Below are positions 44,427 through 52,463 of a DNA stretch of 64,000 nt, one piece after another. How positions within the stretch are numbered: the first letter of the stretch is position 1; each line of letters begins with the position of its first letter. The notes beneath the pieces were generated by a model that was not told the DNA's origin, ran no database searches, and saw only the letters and a program-made list of their open reading frames with translations. Made by a program: the position numbers and the translations under genes. This DNA is from an uncultured Draconibacterium sp. (GTDB taxonomy: Bacteria > Bacteroidota > Bacteroidia > Bacteroidales > Prolixibacteraceae): assembly GCF_963675585.1 (NCBI RefSeq), contig NZ_OY776414.1, forward strand, positions 1,281,001-1,345,000. Reading direction: 5' to 3'.

Positions 44427-45569
44427 CTAAACGGCAGCTGCTTTTGTTTTGATTTGTTGCACAAAACCCAGCGAAACAACACTTAGGCCTGCGCCAATTA
44501 CAAAAGGAATCCTAAAATCGACCATCCACAACAAACCGCCCATTACCGGAACCACAACCGCCATAATGTGGTTAATGGCAAAACCTGCCGATGCAGAAGG
44601 TGCGATATCGCGCGGATCAGCAATTTTTTGCAGGTAAGTGCTTATGCCAATGCTAAAATTAAAAAACAGATGATCGAGCAAATACAGGCCTGCTATGTAG
44701 TAGCGATTTTGAAAGTAGGCGTATCCCAGAAAAATAAAAAACAGGCCAATGTATTCGAGCGACAATACTTTGCGTTCGCCGTATTTATTAATCCATTTGG
44801 CAATAATCGGATTAAAAAAGTAGGCCAGAATGTTATTGGCAACAAAAAGAATGGCGATTTCTTTTACGGTAAATTGGTAACGCTCAACCAACAGAAATAC
44901 GGCAAATACAACAAAAATCTGGCGGCGGGCACCACCCAGTAAATTCAGCACATAAAAAAGCCAGTATTTTTTGCGTAAAATAATTTTTTTATGCTGTGCC
45001 ACCGGTTCCTTTTTAATCGGATTTTGTGCGAGTGTATATATTCCGGCGGCTACCACACACAAACCAATAAACAAAAAGCTGTATTTGTAGGGCAAATAAT
45101 CAGACACGGCCCAAACAAGCCCTCCAACAAGAATATTTGTAAGCGCACCAAACGAGCGCAGTTGTGCAAAAACAATGGGTGCCTGCGTGGTATTAAAATG
45201 CTGAAGTGTGAGCGATTTGTTGGTGGTTTCGAAATAATGAAATCCAATGGACATTAACACGGTAGTGAAGATCAATCCCGGGAAACTTGGAAAAAATCCC
45301 ACCAAAGCAATTCCCAGCCCCATTACCAACACCGAAATAGCTGCCAGTTTGTGTTCGCGGATCAGCATCAGTACGAACACCACCAAAAATACCAGAAAGC
45401 CCGGAACTTCGCGCAGCGACTGCACTACTCCTATCTGAAAACCCGAAAGTGTAGCTTCTTCAACGGCAAAGTTGTTTAAAAGCGTTCGCCATCCCTGAAA
45501 ACCGGCCATGGCCGAAAGCACAAGCACCATTAAATAGGGATACATCGGATTTTTCCTGATTTCCTTCAT
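44427..45569 (-). CDS. MFS transporter, unknown substrate
   Basis: 380 residues with 11-12 hydrophobic helices and a short basic loop in the middle (QNPIKKEPVAQHKKIILRKK, about residues 180-200). The N-terminus YPYLMVLVLSAMAGFQGWRTLLNNFAVEEA and the segment QIGVVQSLREVPGFLVFLVV fit the major facilitator superfamily. The later TYLQKIADPRDIAPSASAGFAINHIMAV is a helix-11 motif of a small MFS group. No neighbouring gene suggests the cargo. It is convergent with the esterase gene, with only 51 bp between the stops. Confidence 0.85.
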   Translation of the reverse strand: MKEIRKNPMYPYLMVLVLSAMAGFQGWRTLLNNFAVEEATLSGFQIGVVQSLREVPGFLVFLVVFVLMLIREHKLAAISVLVMGLGIALVGFFPSFPGLIFTTVLMSIGFHYFETTNKSLTLQHFNTTQAPIVFAQLRSFGALTNILVGGLVWAVSDYLPYKYSFLFIGLCVVAAGIYTLAQNPIKKEPVAQHKKIILRKKYWLFYVLNLLGGARRQIFVVFAVFLLVERYQFTVKEIAILFVANNILAYFFNPIIAKWINKYGERKVLSLEYIGLFFIFLGYAYFQNRYYIAGLYLLDHLFFNFSIGISTYLQKIADPRDIAPSASAGFAINHIMAVVVPVMGGLLWMVDFRIPFVIGAGLSVVSLGFVQQIKTKAAAV

Positions 45570-45700
45570 TTATATCGTTTGAAATTTAGTTCGTTTAAAA
45601 CACGAGTATTTGCAAGCAGAACAAAGCTAAAATAAAAATGCCGGGTGAAACCTGAATCGGCAACAGAGGAACAGTAATTAATATAATCGTCATAAAAAAA

Positions 45701-45739
45701 GCCACTCCGGCATCCGTATAATACGAACAACAGAGTGGC
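45701..45739 (-). terminator. Terminator of the metal-cluster transcript
   Basis: GCCACTC (45701-45707) pairs with GAGTGGC (45733-45739) around a 25-nt loop. On the - strand it is followed by a run of T from the A-run at 45694-45700. It lies just after the stop of the HMA protein gene. Confidence 0.7.
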
Positions 45740-45766
45740 TCTTGTTTGATACCTTGTAAGTTCAGG

Positions 45767-46135
45767 CTAATCGTTGTGCTTTTCGCTACCGTGATCGTGC
45801 CCTGTTTCATTGGTTTCTTTCACAATCTCGTCGTATTCTTCCTTGCTGATTTTTTCGGCTATGTACCCTTTCTTTTCAACGGCTTTAGCCAAATTCTCAT
45901 CAGTATTTTTACCGTCTTTGTATTTCACTAAAATAGTGTTTGAAGCATGGTCAACTTTTAAGTCTTTCACCCCTTTTTCAAACTTCAGGTATTCGGTAAT
46001 TGTTTTTTCGCAATCGCCGCAATCCATATTGCTTTTAAAACAAACTACTTTGTCTTCCTTTTTTTGAGCCATTGTATCGTTTGCTGAAAAACCGATAAAC
46101 AATGCTACCATCAATACATAAATTAGATTTTTCAT
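45767..46135 (-). CDS. Exported heavy-metal-associated (HMA) domain protein
   Basis: 122 residues with a Sec signal (about 1-23). The HMA fold carries a CxxC metal site at Cys39 and Cys42 (KSNMDCGDCEKTI), and the ferredoxin-like strands are readable as LKVDHASNTILVKYKDG and AVEKKGYIAEKI. The C-terminus is rich in His (GHDHGSEKHND), adding a possible second metal site. It probably binds copper or a similar soft metal in the periplasm. The TonB receptor gene lies 139 bp upstream on the same strand and both likely belong to one metal-response unit. Confidence 0.9.
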   Translation of the reverse strand: MKNLIYVLMVALFIGFSANDTMAQKKEDKVVCFKSNMDCGDCEKTITEYLKFEKGVKDLKVDHASNTILVKYKDGKNTDENLAKAVEKKGYIAEKISKEEYDEIVKETNETGHDHGSEKHND

Positions 46136-46274
46136 TTTGTTCTTTTTATTTGCTTCATGCTAAGGGCTGCAAGCCACAAGTTTTAAGTACTTGTTGTTTG
46201 AAACCTGTAACGTAAAGCTGATTATTTATTTTTTAGTTTCATTTTCGTCCTTCCTACTTCCATCTTCCAACTCT

Positions 46275-48491
46275 CTAGTCGTAATTCAAATTAAACCGCA
46301 GTCCCAAATATACCTTTCTTCCCAGAACCGGCCCCCAAACATTGGTTGCATTAAAGTCGGGTCCAAAAGGATTGTCGGCGCCCTCAATCGGATTCTCCTG
46401 TTTAAAATCGGTTAAATTTTCGGCACCTAAATAAACGCTCCAATACCGGAAATATTTGGTTATTTGGGCATTCATTACCGTGTATGGCGAAAATTCAAAA
46501 GCCGCCATATCTACCTGGTTCATCCAGTCTTCGTGAACATAAGGAATTCGTCCTCCCCCATTAAACTGGATGGTATAATCGAACATCCATTTTTTTAGAT
46601 TGGTGGAGTAATTAAAATTGATTAAACCCTTGTAATCGTTGTTAAGCGGTTTTGTTTTTAACTCGCCGCCAATGGTTTGTTTAATGTCGTTTACACGGTA
46701 TGCCAGCAGAACATCCAAACGTTCAATGGGTTGCCAGCGTAAATCAAACTGTAAACTGTTGGCATACGATTTTCCATCGAGTGCTGATAAAAGAATATAA
46801 TCGGCAGATGTTTCGCGGTCAACAATCAACTGCGATTGAAAATTGGTACGGAAAAATTCGGCATTCAACGTTAATTCTCGTCCCAGAAGTGTATAGTTTT
46901 GAATAAATGCAATTCCATAATTCCAGGCTTCTTCCTGCATCACATCGGTTTCCCACTGCAGCGGTCGTGCATTGGCCAGCATAAAGGTATTTTCCGATAG
47001 TACATTGGCAGTTCTATACCCTTTTCCTGCACTTGTTCTTACGGTAAAATGCTCTCCCATCCGGTACCTGAAATGCATACGAGGGGTTACAAATGTTCCA
47101 AAAATATTGTGAAAATCAGCGCGAATACCAGCCATTAAAGTCAGGTTGGGATTTGGCTTAAAGGTGTATTCCGAAAATATTCCGGGAACTTTCTCGGTTC
47201 GTTGTACATCCTGATCGTACAGCATTTCATTAAAATCGTCGTAGATAAAGCTAAATCCACTGTTTAAGGTGTGGGTTGCTGCCGCATTTAAATCGCGAGT
47301 AAGAACGGCACTGGCATAAAAACGTGTTTCGTCGGCATTGTAATCGGTTAATCCGTAATACGATTCGGTTTCGTGATACGAAAAATTGGTAAGCAAAGCC
47401 ACGGCAGTTCTAGTGTCGGCCGAAACCAGCCCCGATTTAAAAAATGCATCAATCCTATCGTTGGTAATATTCACGCCATACGGATTTGTAATGGACGGAA
47501 TCATGTCGCGGTTAGCGCCAACCTGCCCGCCCATACGGTCTTCTGTGAGAATATTAAATCCGGCCTGTGCCATGTACCCTTTGTGGTTGTTGTATTTCCA
47601 ACGGTTGCCAATCTGAAACATGCGCGACAAAGGTTCATCGAGAAAACCGTCGGCGTTGTGATCGTTCTCCTGCGACAAGTCGTGTCCGTGTACAAAAATA
47701 CCCGTTGTTAAAGTGTCGCCTTTTACTTTTATGTTGGTGTTGCCGTTAAATTCCAAACGCCCGTCTTTGCTGCCATACAGATTTAAGAACAGTTTTTCGT
47801 TTGAATCGGGCTTTTTCATCTCTGCATTAATCTGTCCTGCAATGGCATCGTAACCATTCAGTACTGACGCAGCTCCTTTCGAAACCTGAATGGATTCCAA
47901 CCATGGTCCGGGAATGTAGGTTAGCCCGAAAGTGGTTGCCAATCCGCGTAAATTGGGCATATTTTCTACTTGCAAAAGCGAATATGTTCCATCTAATCCA
48001 AGCAGTTTAATTTGTTTGGCCCCTGTAATGGCATCGCTGTAACTCACATCAACCGACGGGTTGGTTTCAAAACTTTCGGCCAGGTTACAACATGCGGCTT
48101 TGTGCAATTCGGCACCGCCAATGTTTTCAGTCTGAATGGGATTAATTGTTGACAGGTAGGTGCCCCTACTCTTTTTAACAACCAGAACTTCTTCCAGTTC
48201 CAGATTGGGCTCCAGTACAACTTCAATCGGATCAGTATCGTGTACATGAACCACTTTTGATTCGTAACCAACAAAACTAAAAACAAGCATGTGTTGGCCA
48301 TTCTTTTGTTTTATTTTAAAACTGCCGTCAGGGCTGGTTGCAGTCCCTGTACTGGTTCCCTCCCAAACAATATTTACTCCCGGGAGTGGTTGTTTGCCGC
48401 TTTCATCGTTTCCGAATACGGTGCCTTCAATATTTTGCGAAAAAGATAAAAACGGAATAAATAGTATTACTAGTAATATGTAATTTTTCAT
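46275..48491 (-). CDS. TonB-dependent receptor, metal-cluster type (CC motif in plug)
   Basis: 738 residues with a Sec signal (about 1-18). A carboxypeptidase-regulatory-like domain covers about 20-95 (GTVFGNDESGKQPLPGVNIVWEG split over its first strands). The plug has the motif LHKAACCNLAESFETNPSVD and the segment DAITGAKQIKLLGLDG, then a barrel ending YLGLRFNLNYD. The double-Cys plug is typical of receptors next to HMA proteins in this phylum, which suggests a metal or metal-chelate cargo. TGACA-type inverted repeats lie just upstream of the start. It is flanked by the Cys/His-rich protein gene and the HMA gene, all on the - strand. Confidence 0.88.
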   Translation of the reverse strand: MKNYILLVILFIPFLSFSQNIEGTVFGNDESGKQPLPGVNIVWEGTSTGTATSPDGSFKIKQKNGQHMLVFSFVGYESKVVHVHDTDPIEVVLEPNLELEEVLVVKKSRGTYLSTINPIQTENIGGAELHKAACCNLAESFETNPSVDVSYSDAITGAKQIKLLGLDGTYSLLQVENMPNLRGLATTFGLTYIPGPWLESIQVSKGAASVLNGYDAIAGQINAEMKKPDSNEKLFLNLYGSKDGRLEFNGNTNIKVKGDTLTTGIFVHGHDLSQENDHNADGFLDEPLSRMFQIGNRWKYNNHKGYMAQAGFNILTEDRMGGQVGANRDMIPSITNPYGVNITNDRIDAFFKSGLVSADTRTAVALLTNFSYHETESYYGLTDYNADETRFYASAVLTRDLNAAATHTLNSGFSFIYDDFNEMLYDQDVQRTEKVPGIFSEYTFKPNPNLTLMAGIRADFHNIFGTFVTPRMHFRYRMGEHFTVRTSAGKGYRTANVLSENTFMLANARPLQWETDVMQEEAWNYGIAFIQNYTLLGRELTLNAEFFRTNFQSQLIVDRETSADYILLSALDGKSYANSLQFDLRWQPIERLDVLLAYRVNDIKQTIGGELKTKPLNNDYKGLINFNYSTNLKKWMFDYTIQFNGGGRIPYVHEDWMNQVDMAAFEFSPYTVMNAQITKYFRYWSVYLGAENLTDFKQENPIEGADNPFGPDFNATNVWGPVLGRKVYLGLRFNLNYD

Positions 48492-48506
48492 TGCTTAAAG
48501 TATTTA

Positions 48507-48626
48507 TGACAAAAATGTCAAATCAATCATTGGTGGGTTTTCTTGTCATTTTACTGCGTTGAACGGATTAAATTCATTAATTACAGGAATGAATAAACAC
48601 GTTTCACTCGGGCACATAAAATGACA
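48507..48626. promoter_or_regulatory. TGACA-type inverted repeats upstream of the TonB receptor
   Basis: TGACAAAAATGTCA (48507-48520) is a palindrome 16 bp upstream of the receptor start. TGTCATTTT (48544-48552) and AAAATGACA (48618-48626) form a wider inverted pair. Shared half-sites suggest a repressor or metal-sensor site, which is inference. Confidence 0.45.
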
Positions 48627-48639
48627 CCAAAGAATAACT

Positions 48640-49128
48640 TTAAGCGATTGAAGGGATTTTAAGCTGATGAATTTGAATTAAAAAGTCGAATGACTTTATT
48701 ACGGTTGGCGGCGAGCTGTTGTAATACTCGTGCTCGTTAATATCGACGTATTGTAGTTGAAGTTCATCAAACAAAGTAGAACTTGCAACCATTAATTCAA
48801 GGCTTTGCACACCAATAAAATGTACTTCATCGTCGATTGCCTTGTCTTTTAATTTGAAAAAGAATTGCTGGGGAGTTTCACAACCACAGTCGTGTGTGTG
48901 ATCCGAACATTCGTGACATTCATGAGCTGAACAGGATATTTCCTTCTCCTGTTGATCATGCTGATGATGCTGATGGTATGTGGTCTCACAAGTTTCAGGA
49001 CGGACAAATACACTTGTTTGTTCTTCTCCTGTACACGAACAGCTTGATTTGTAAATCATAAATCCTGAGGACGAAATCAAAAAGATCATCCCAACAAGAA
49101 CTACTGTTATGTGTTTTAAAACTTTCAC
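48640..49128 (-). CDS. Exported Cys/His-rich protein of a metal cluster
   Basis: 162 residues. An N-terminal hydrophobic segment (ITVVLVGMIFLISSSGFMIY) is a signal or anchor. The middle is full of potential metal ligands: SSCSCTGEE, ETCETTYHQHHQHDQQ, SCSAHECHECSDHTHDCGCE. The C-terminus has NSSPPTVIKSFDFL. It resembles the small HYC/CC/PP-type exported proteins found beside TonB receptors and HMA proteins in Bacteroidota. It probably buffers or senses copper or zinc in the periplasm. It is the first gene of the - strand cluster, 148 bp before the receptor gene. Confidence 0.7.
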   Translation of the reverse strand: MKVLKHITVVLVGMIFLISSSGFMIYKSSCSCTGEEQTSVFVRPETCETTYHQHHQHDQQEKEISCSAHECHECSDHTHDCGCETPQQFFFKLKDKAIDDEVHFIGVQSLELMVASSTLFDELQLQYVDINEHEYYNSSPPTVIKSFDFLIQIHQLKIPSIA

Positions 49129-49219
49129 TCTACAAATATAACCATTTATACATGTTAAAGGTTGTTAATGGGATGTTAAAGAAGTCGCAGTTTACAGTCT
49201 AAGTCTCAGTTAAAAGAAA

Positions 49220-49253
49220 CAAAGGGAGAAAATTCAATAATTTTCTCCCTTTG
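49220..49253. terminator. Rho-independent terminator of the M49-like gene
   Basis: CAAAGGGAGAAAATT (49220-49234) pairs perfectly with AATTTTCTCCCTTTG (49239-49253) around a 4-nt loop. It lies 36 bp after the stop of the - strand peptidase gene. Confidence 0.8.
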
Positions 49254-49289
49254 ACACTGATCACTGAACACTGGCAACTGATCACTTTC

Positions 49290-50942
49290 TTATAGTCCTA
49301 AAACTTCGGAACCTTGTTCAAAAATAATATCTCTCGGAATACCAGCTTCGCCAATTCTGTCCAGGTCTTTTTGAAGGGCTTCGCGAATGTATCCTTTCTC
49401 ATTTAATAAGGCCTGTGCTGTTTCATAATCTCCATCGCCCTGAATTTTCAAAATATCAGCGGACAAACCGAGCATGGCCTCTTTCATTTTTTCGTAGTCA
49501 ACCCGATAGGTGCCGGTAGTTTCGTCGCGGGTAAACGCGCCTGTTTCCTGGAAATAATAGAAACGCATCATGTTTGCTTTCCCATGGGCACTGGCAGCAC
49601 CAAAACGTACCGAGCGGAAAATTCCTGTCATAAAAGTCACAAAATTGTCCATCATGTCTTTGTCGCTCAACTCCCCCATTTCGTTCAGTTGATACACACA
49701 CCACAATCCCAAAATATCGGCTTTCCCTTCTTCAATTGATGTGTACACATCTTTTAAAGCTTCGCGAACCGTGGTCGATTGGTCAACTGTGTTTCCCATT
49801 CCCAAACCGTGTGCTACCTCGTGAAACATTGTATTTTCAAAAAATGCGTCAAACTTTACATGCTTCCGCTGGTCTTCGGCAATTAACAAATCGGCAATTG
49901 GGATAACAATTTTATCGAATTTTGCCTGCATCGAGTTTTTCAACTGCAGTTTACGGCTGCCTTTTGTATTTCTAACCACCTCGTCGTTGGGAAGGTTAAT
50001 GGCAATTGTTTTGCTTCCGGCATTACAATCTCCGGCATAATAAATGGCATCGTATACATTCATATCGGAATCAATTCCCGGTGTTTCACTTTTGTATTTT
50101 GGTTCGCAGGGTAAGGCAGTTTGTAAGCCAGGCAACAAGGCAGCGTACTTTTCAAGTTTTTCGCTCCATACTTTGTCTTTGATCAAAATAAACGATTCGT
50201 GAGCCGCTTTGTAACCATACAACTGGTCTTCGTAGTTCTCAATGGGGCCAATAATAAATTCGATGGTGTTGTTTTTCATTTCCATCCAGGCTACGTCGCT
50301 ATCGAAATAATCGTCGGTTAATAATGCCTGAGCACGTTTTTCAAGGTAATTTTTCAAACCCGGGTCTTCTGCCAAAGCAGCTGCCTTGTTAAGAAGAGCT
50401 GCGGCTTTTTCAACCTGCTCCTGAAATGCGATGTGGTATGGGATTGATTGTAAATCTCCGTCTTCGCCCCTGCGGATTAAAGTGTACAGGCTTGTTTTTG
50501 TATCGTCGTTCCAGCTTTCAAATTCTTCCTTCATCATATCCGCAGGATAGAAATTGGCACCTGCCGGTTTGTCTTCATATTCGGCTAAAAACGATTTATT
50601 GGCATTTAGTCGTTCCCAGGGGCCGTAATTCAATTGTATAAACTTCCGGGTATATTCATCCCAGTCTTTGTTACACAATTCATCCTTCTTTCCAAATGCT
50701 TCCACCCAGTATATTTCTTCCATTAATTTGGCTGCATCCAGCAATAAGGGAATCATTTGTTTTTCGTTTTCTGTTAAAACACCTAAGTCGCTTGTTAATT
50801 TAAACGAAACAAACTCGTCGGCTTTTTGCTTTATTTCATTGTTTTCTGTCATATCCTTTTCTTGTTTTGATTCCTTTTTTGAGGACGTATTGCATGCGAA
50901 AGCAAGTAGTGCAGCAATAAATACAATTCCTGTTATTTTCAT
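49290..50942 (-). CDS. Peptidase M49-like (dipeptidyl-peptidase III family) lipoprotein
   Basis: 550 residues; a lipoprotein signal ends in AFAC (Cys17). The zinc site is HEVAHGLG at about residue 371, followed by the family's second motif EEGKADILG. The canonical M49 motif is HExxGH, but here it reads HExxH, one residue shorter. The rest fits M49: an N-terminal helical half and long stretches such as KAAHESFILIKDKVWS and MQAKFDKIVIPIADLLI. It is shorter than human DPP III (about 740 residues), as in other bacterial members. It is probably periplasmic. Whether it cuts dipeptides or serves another Zn-dependent role cannot be told. Confidence 0.8.
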   Translation of the reverse strand: MKITGIVFIAALLAFACNTSSKKESKQEKDMTENNEIKQKADEFVSFKLTSDLGVLTENEKQMIPLLLDAAKLMEEIYWVEAFGKKDELCNKDWDEYTRKFIQLNYGPWERLNANKSFLAEYEDKPAGANFYPADMMKEEFESWNDDTKTSLYTLIRRGEDGDLQSIPYHIAFQEQVEKAAALLNKAAALAEDPGLKNYLEKRAQALLTDDYFDSDVAWMEMKNNTIEFIIGPIENYEDQLYGYKAAHESFILIKDKVWSEKLEKYAALLPGLQTALPCEPKYKSETPGIDSDMNVYDAIYYAGDCNAGSKTIAINLPNDEVVRNTKGSRKLQLKNSMQAKFDKIVIPIADLLIAEDQRKHVKFDAFFENTMFHEVAHGLGMGNTVDQSTTVREALKDVYTSIEEGKADILGLWCVYQLNEMGELSDKDMMDNFVTFMTGIFRSVRFGAASAHGKANMMRFYYFQETGAFTRDETTGTYRVDYEKMKEAMLGLSADILKIQGDGDYETAQALLNEKGYIREALQKDLDRIGEAGIPRDIIFEQGSEVLGL

Positions 50943-51136
50943 TTTAGTGTCTTTTAGATTTGGGTATAAAGCTATAAAAGTTCGAATTAAATTATATGAT
51001 TTTTGTATTCAATAATTGGAATAGAATTGTTGTTCTTCGTCTGATTCGTGAAAATATCAGAAATTAAAAAAAATGTTTTGTTCTAAATTTTCGAATGCTT
51101 GTGAACAAAATTCGACAGAAAAAGTTAAAAAAGCAG

Positions 51137-51186
51137 AGTTTAAACTTGAAAAAGCATCAAACATTGAGTTTTTATTTAAACTCAAT
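51137..51186. promoter_or_regulatory. Two palindromic operator candidates in the fabI promoter
   Basis: The larger palindrome is ATTGAGTTT-N6-AAACTCAAT (51163-51186); it fills the spacer between the -33 and -7 boxes. A second, AGTTTAAACT (51137-51146), lies 33 bp upstream, about three helical turns, and shares the GAGTTT/AAACTC half-site type. A repressor bound here would block RNA polymerase. Confidence 0.65.
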
Positions 51187-51194
51187 TAACTTTG
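51164..51194 (+). promoter_or_regulatory. Bacteroidota-type promoter of fabI
   Basis: TTG at 51164-51166 and TAACTTTG at 51187-51194 match the -33 TTG and -7 TAnnTTTG boxes with a 20-nt spacer, inside the usual 19-21. The start codon is 25 bp downstream of the -7 box. Confidence 0.75.
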
Positions 51195-51218
51195 TGGCCT
51201 ATTTCATAAAAAATAATT

Positions 51219-52085
51219 ATGAGTAATAACTTATTAAAAGGTAAACGGGGGATTATTTTTGGAGCCTTAAATCCGGATTCAATTGCCTGGAAAGTAGCAG
51301 AACGTGCGCACGAAGAAGGCGCAATTCTAACGCTCACAAATACTCCTGTGGCGTTACGCATGGGTGAAACCAATGCTTTAGCTGAAAAACTAAATACAAA
51401 AGTAATTGGTGCCGATGCAACAAATGTTGAAGATTTAACAAATCTGTTTATTGAGTCGATGGAGTTTTTGGGCGGTAAAATTGATTTTGTACTCCACTCA
51501 ATTGGTATGTCGCCAAACGTACGTAAAGAAAGACATTACAGTGATTTAGATTACAATTATCTGGACAAAACACTGGATGTGTCGGCTATTTCATTTCATA
51601 AAATTCTGCAAACAGCCCGCAAGCTGGATGCGATAAATGAATGGGGTTCGGTAGTTGCGTTGTCGTATGTGGCAGCACAACGAACATTTTTTGGTTACAA
51701 TGATATGGCTGATGCAAAATCATTGCTCGAATCAATTGCACGTAGTTTCGGCTATATTTATGGTCGCGAACGTCATGTACGAGTAAATACCATTTCGCAG
51801 TCGCCAACCATGACCACTGCAGGAAGTGGTGTAAAAGGTTTCGATCGTCTTTTGGATTTTGCCGAAAGAATGTCGCCTCTTGGAAACGCCACCGGCGATG
51901 AGTGTGCAGATTATTGTATTACACTTTTTTCTGATTTGACTAAAAAAGTAACCATGCAGAACCTGTTTAACGACGGAGGTTTTTCAAACATGGGAATGAG
52001 TTTACGTGCACTTCAGCAGTACGAAAAAGGATTGTACACCGATGAAGCAACCGGAAAACGCAGTGCTGACCACAGTTATGATTAA
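51219..52085 (+). CDS. fabI: Enoyl-[acyl-carrier-protein] reductase (NADH) FabI
   Basis: 288 residues, an SDR-type reductase of type II fatty acid synthesis. The cofactor loop is GIIFGALNPDSIAWKVAERA (a FabI-like GxxxxxSIA pattern). The active-site set is Tyr150, Tyr160 and Lys167 in SYVAAQRTFFGYNDMADAK, with the same 10- and 7-residue spacings as E. coli FabI. TMTTAGSGVKGFDRLLDF is the flexible substrate-binding loop region. It reduces the trans-2 double bond in the last step of each elongation cycle. It stands as a single-gene unit with its own clear promoter, two candidate operators and a strong terminator, so expression is probably adjusted to lipid demand. Confidence 0.93.
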   Translation: MSNNLLKGKRGIIFGALNPDSIAWKVAERAHEEGAILTLTNTPVALRMGETNALAEKLNTKVIGADATNVEDLTNLFIESMEFLGGKIDFVLHSIGMSPNVRKERHYSDLDYNYLDKTLDVSAISFHKILQTARKLDAINEWGSVVALSYVAAQRTFFGYNDMADAKSLLESIARSFGYIYGRERHVRVNTISQSPTMTTAGSGVKGFDRLLDFAERMSPLGNATGDECADYCITLFSDLTKKVTMQNLFNDGGFSNMGMSLRALQQYEKGLYTDEATGKRSADHSYD

Positions 52086-52463
52086 TTTATGCTAAGCATA
52101 CTTTCAAGGCCGTTTTATTTGCAAAACGGCCTTTTTTATTTTTATTCCTTTCCCCAATCGCTAAAATAATTTGAATTATTGTCTTCCCCTACCGTTAAAT
52201 ATTTTTATCTTTATTCAGTTGATTTTACTGAACATACTTCTATTTTCGAGTAGTTTGAAGAATTAACAAAAGCTTACAGATTAATTATAAACAAGTTAGA
52301 ACAGGCCCTTTGTACACAGTAACTTTTCGAATTAGAACCTAATTTAGTTTGTAAATACATTTAAAAATTGCGCTTGAAACTTTAATGAATAAACAAGTGT
52401 AATTTGTTTTACCTTATGTTTACAAATCACCTGTTAGATGTTAAAGCACAAAAATTGAATATT
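52086..52463. other. Intergenic region after fabI
   Basis: 378 bp; it opens with the fabI terminator. The rest is AT-rich, with TAATTTG near 52400 as a loose -7-like match for the M16 gene. No gene or repeat seen. Confidence 0.4.
52106..52138 (+). terminator. Rho-independent terminator of fabI
   Basis: AAGGCCGTTTT (52106-52116) pairs perfectly with AAAACGGCCTT (52123-52133) around 6 nt and is followed by a T-run. Confidence 0.92.

Noticed and set aside
45595-45810. 71-codon - strand frame over the terminator of the HMA gene
   Set aside because: It runs across a clear terminator and into the HMA gene in another frame.
51073-51189. 38-codon frame upstream of fabI
   Set aside because: It overlaps the fabI promoter and both palindromes; composition fits AT-rich chance.
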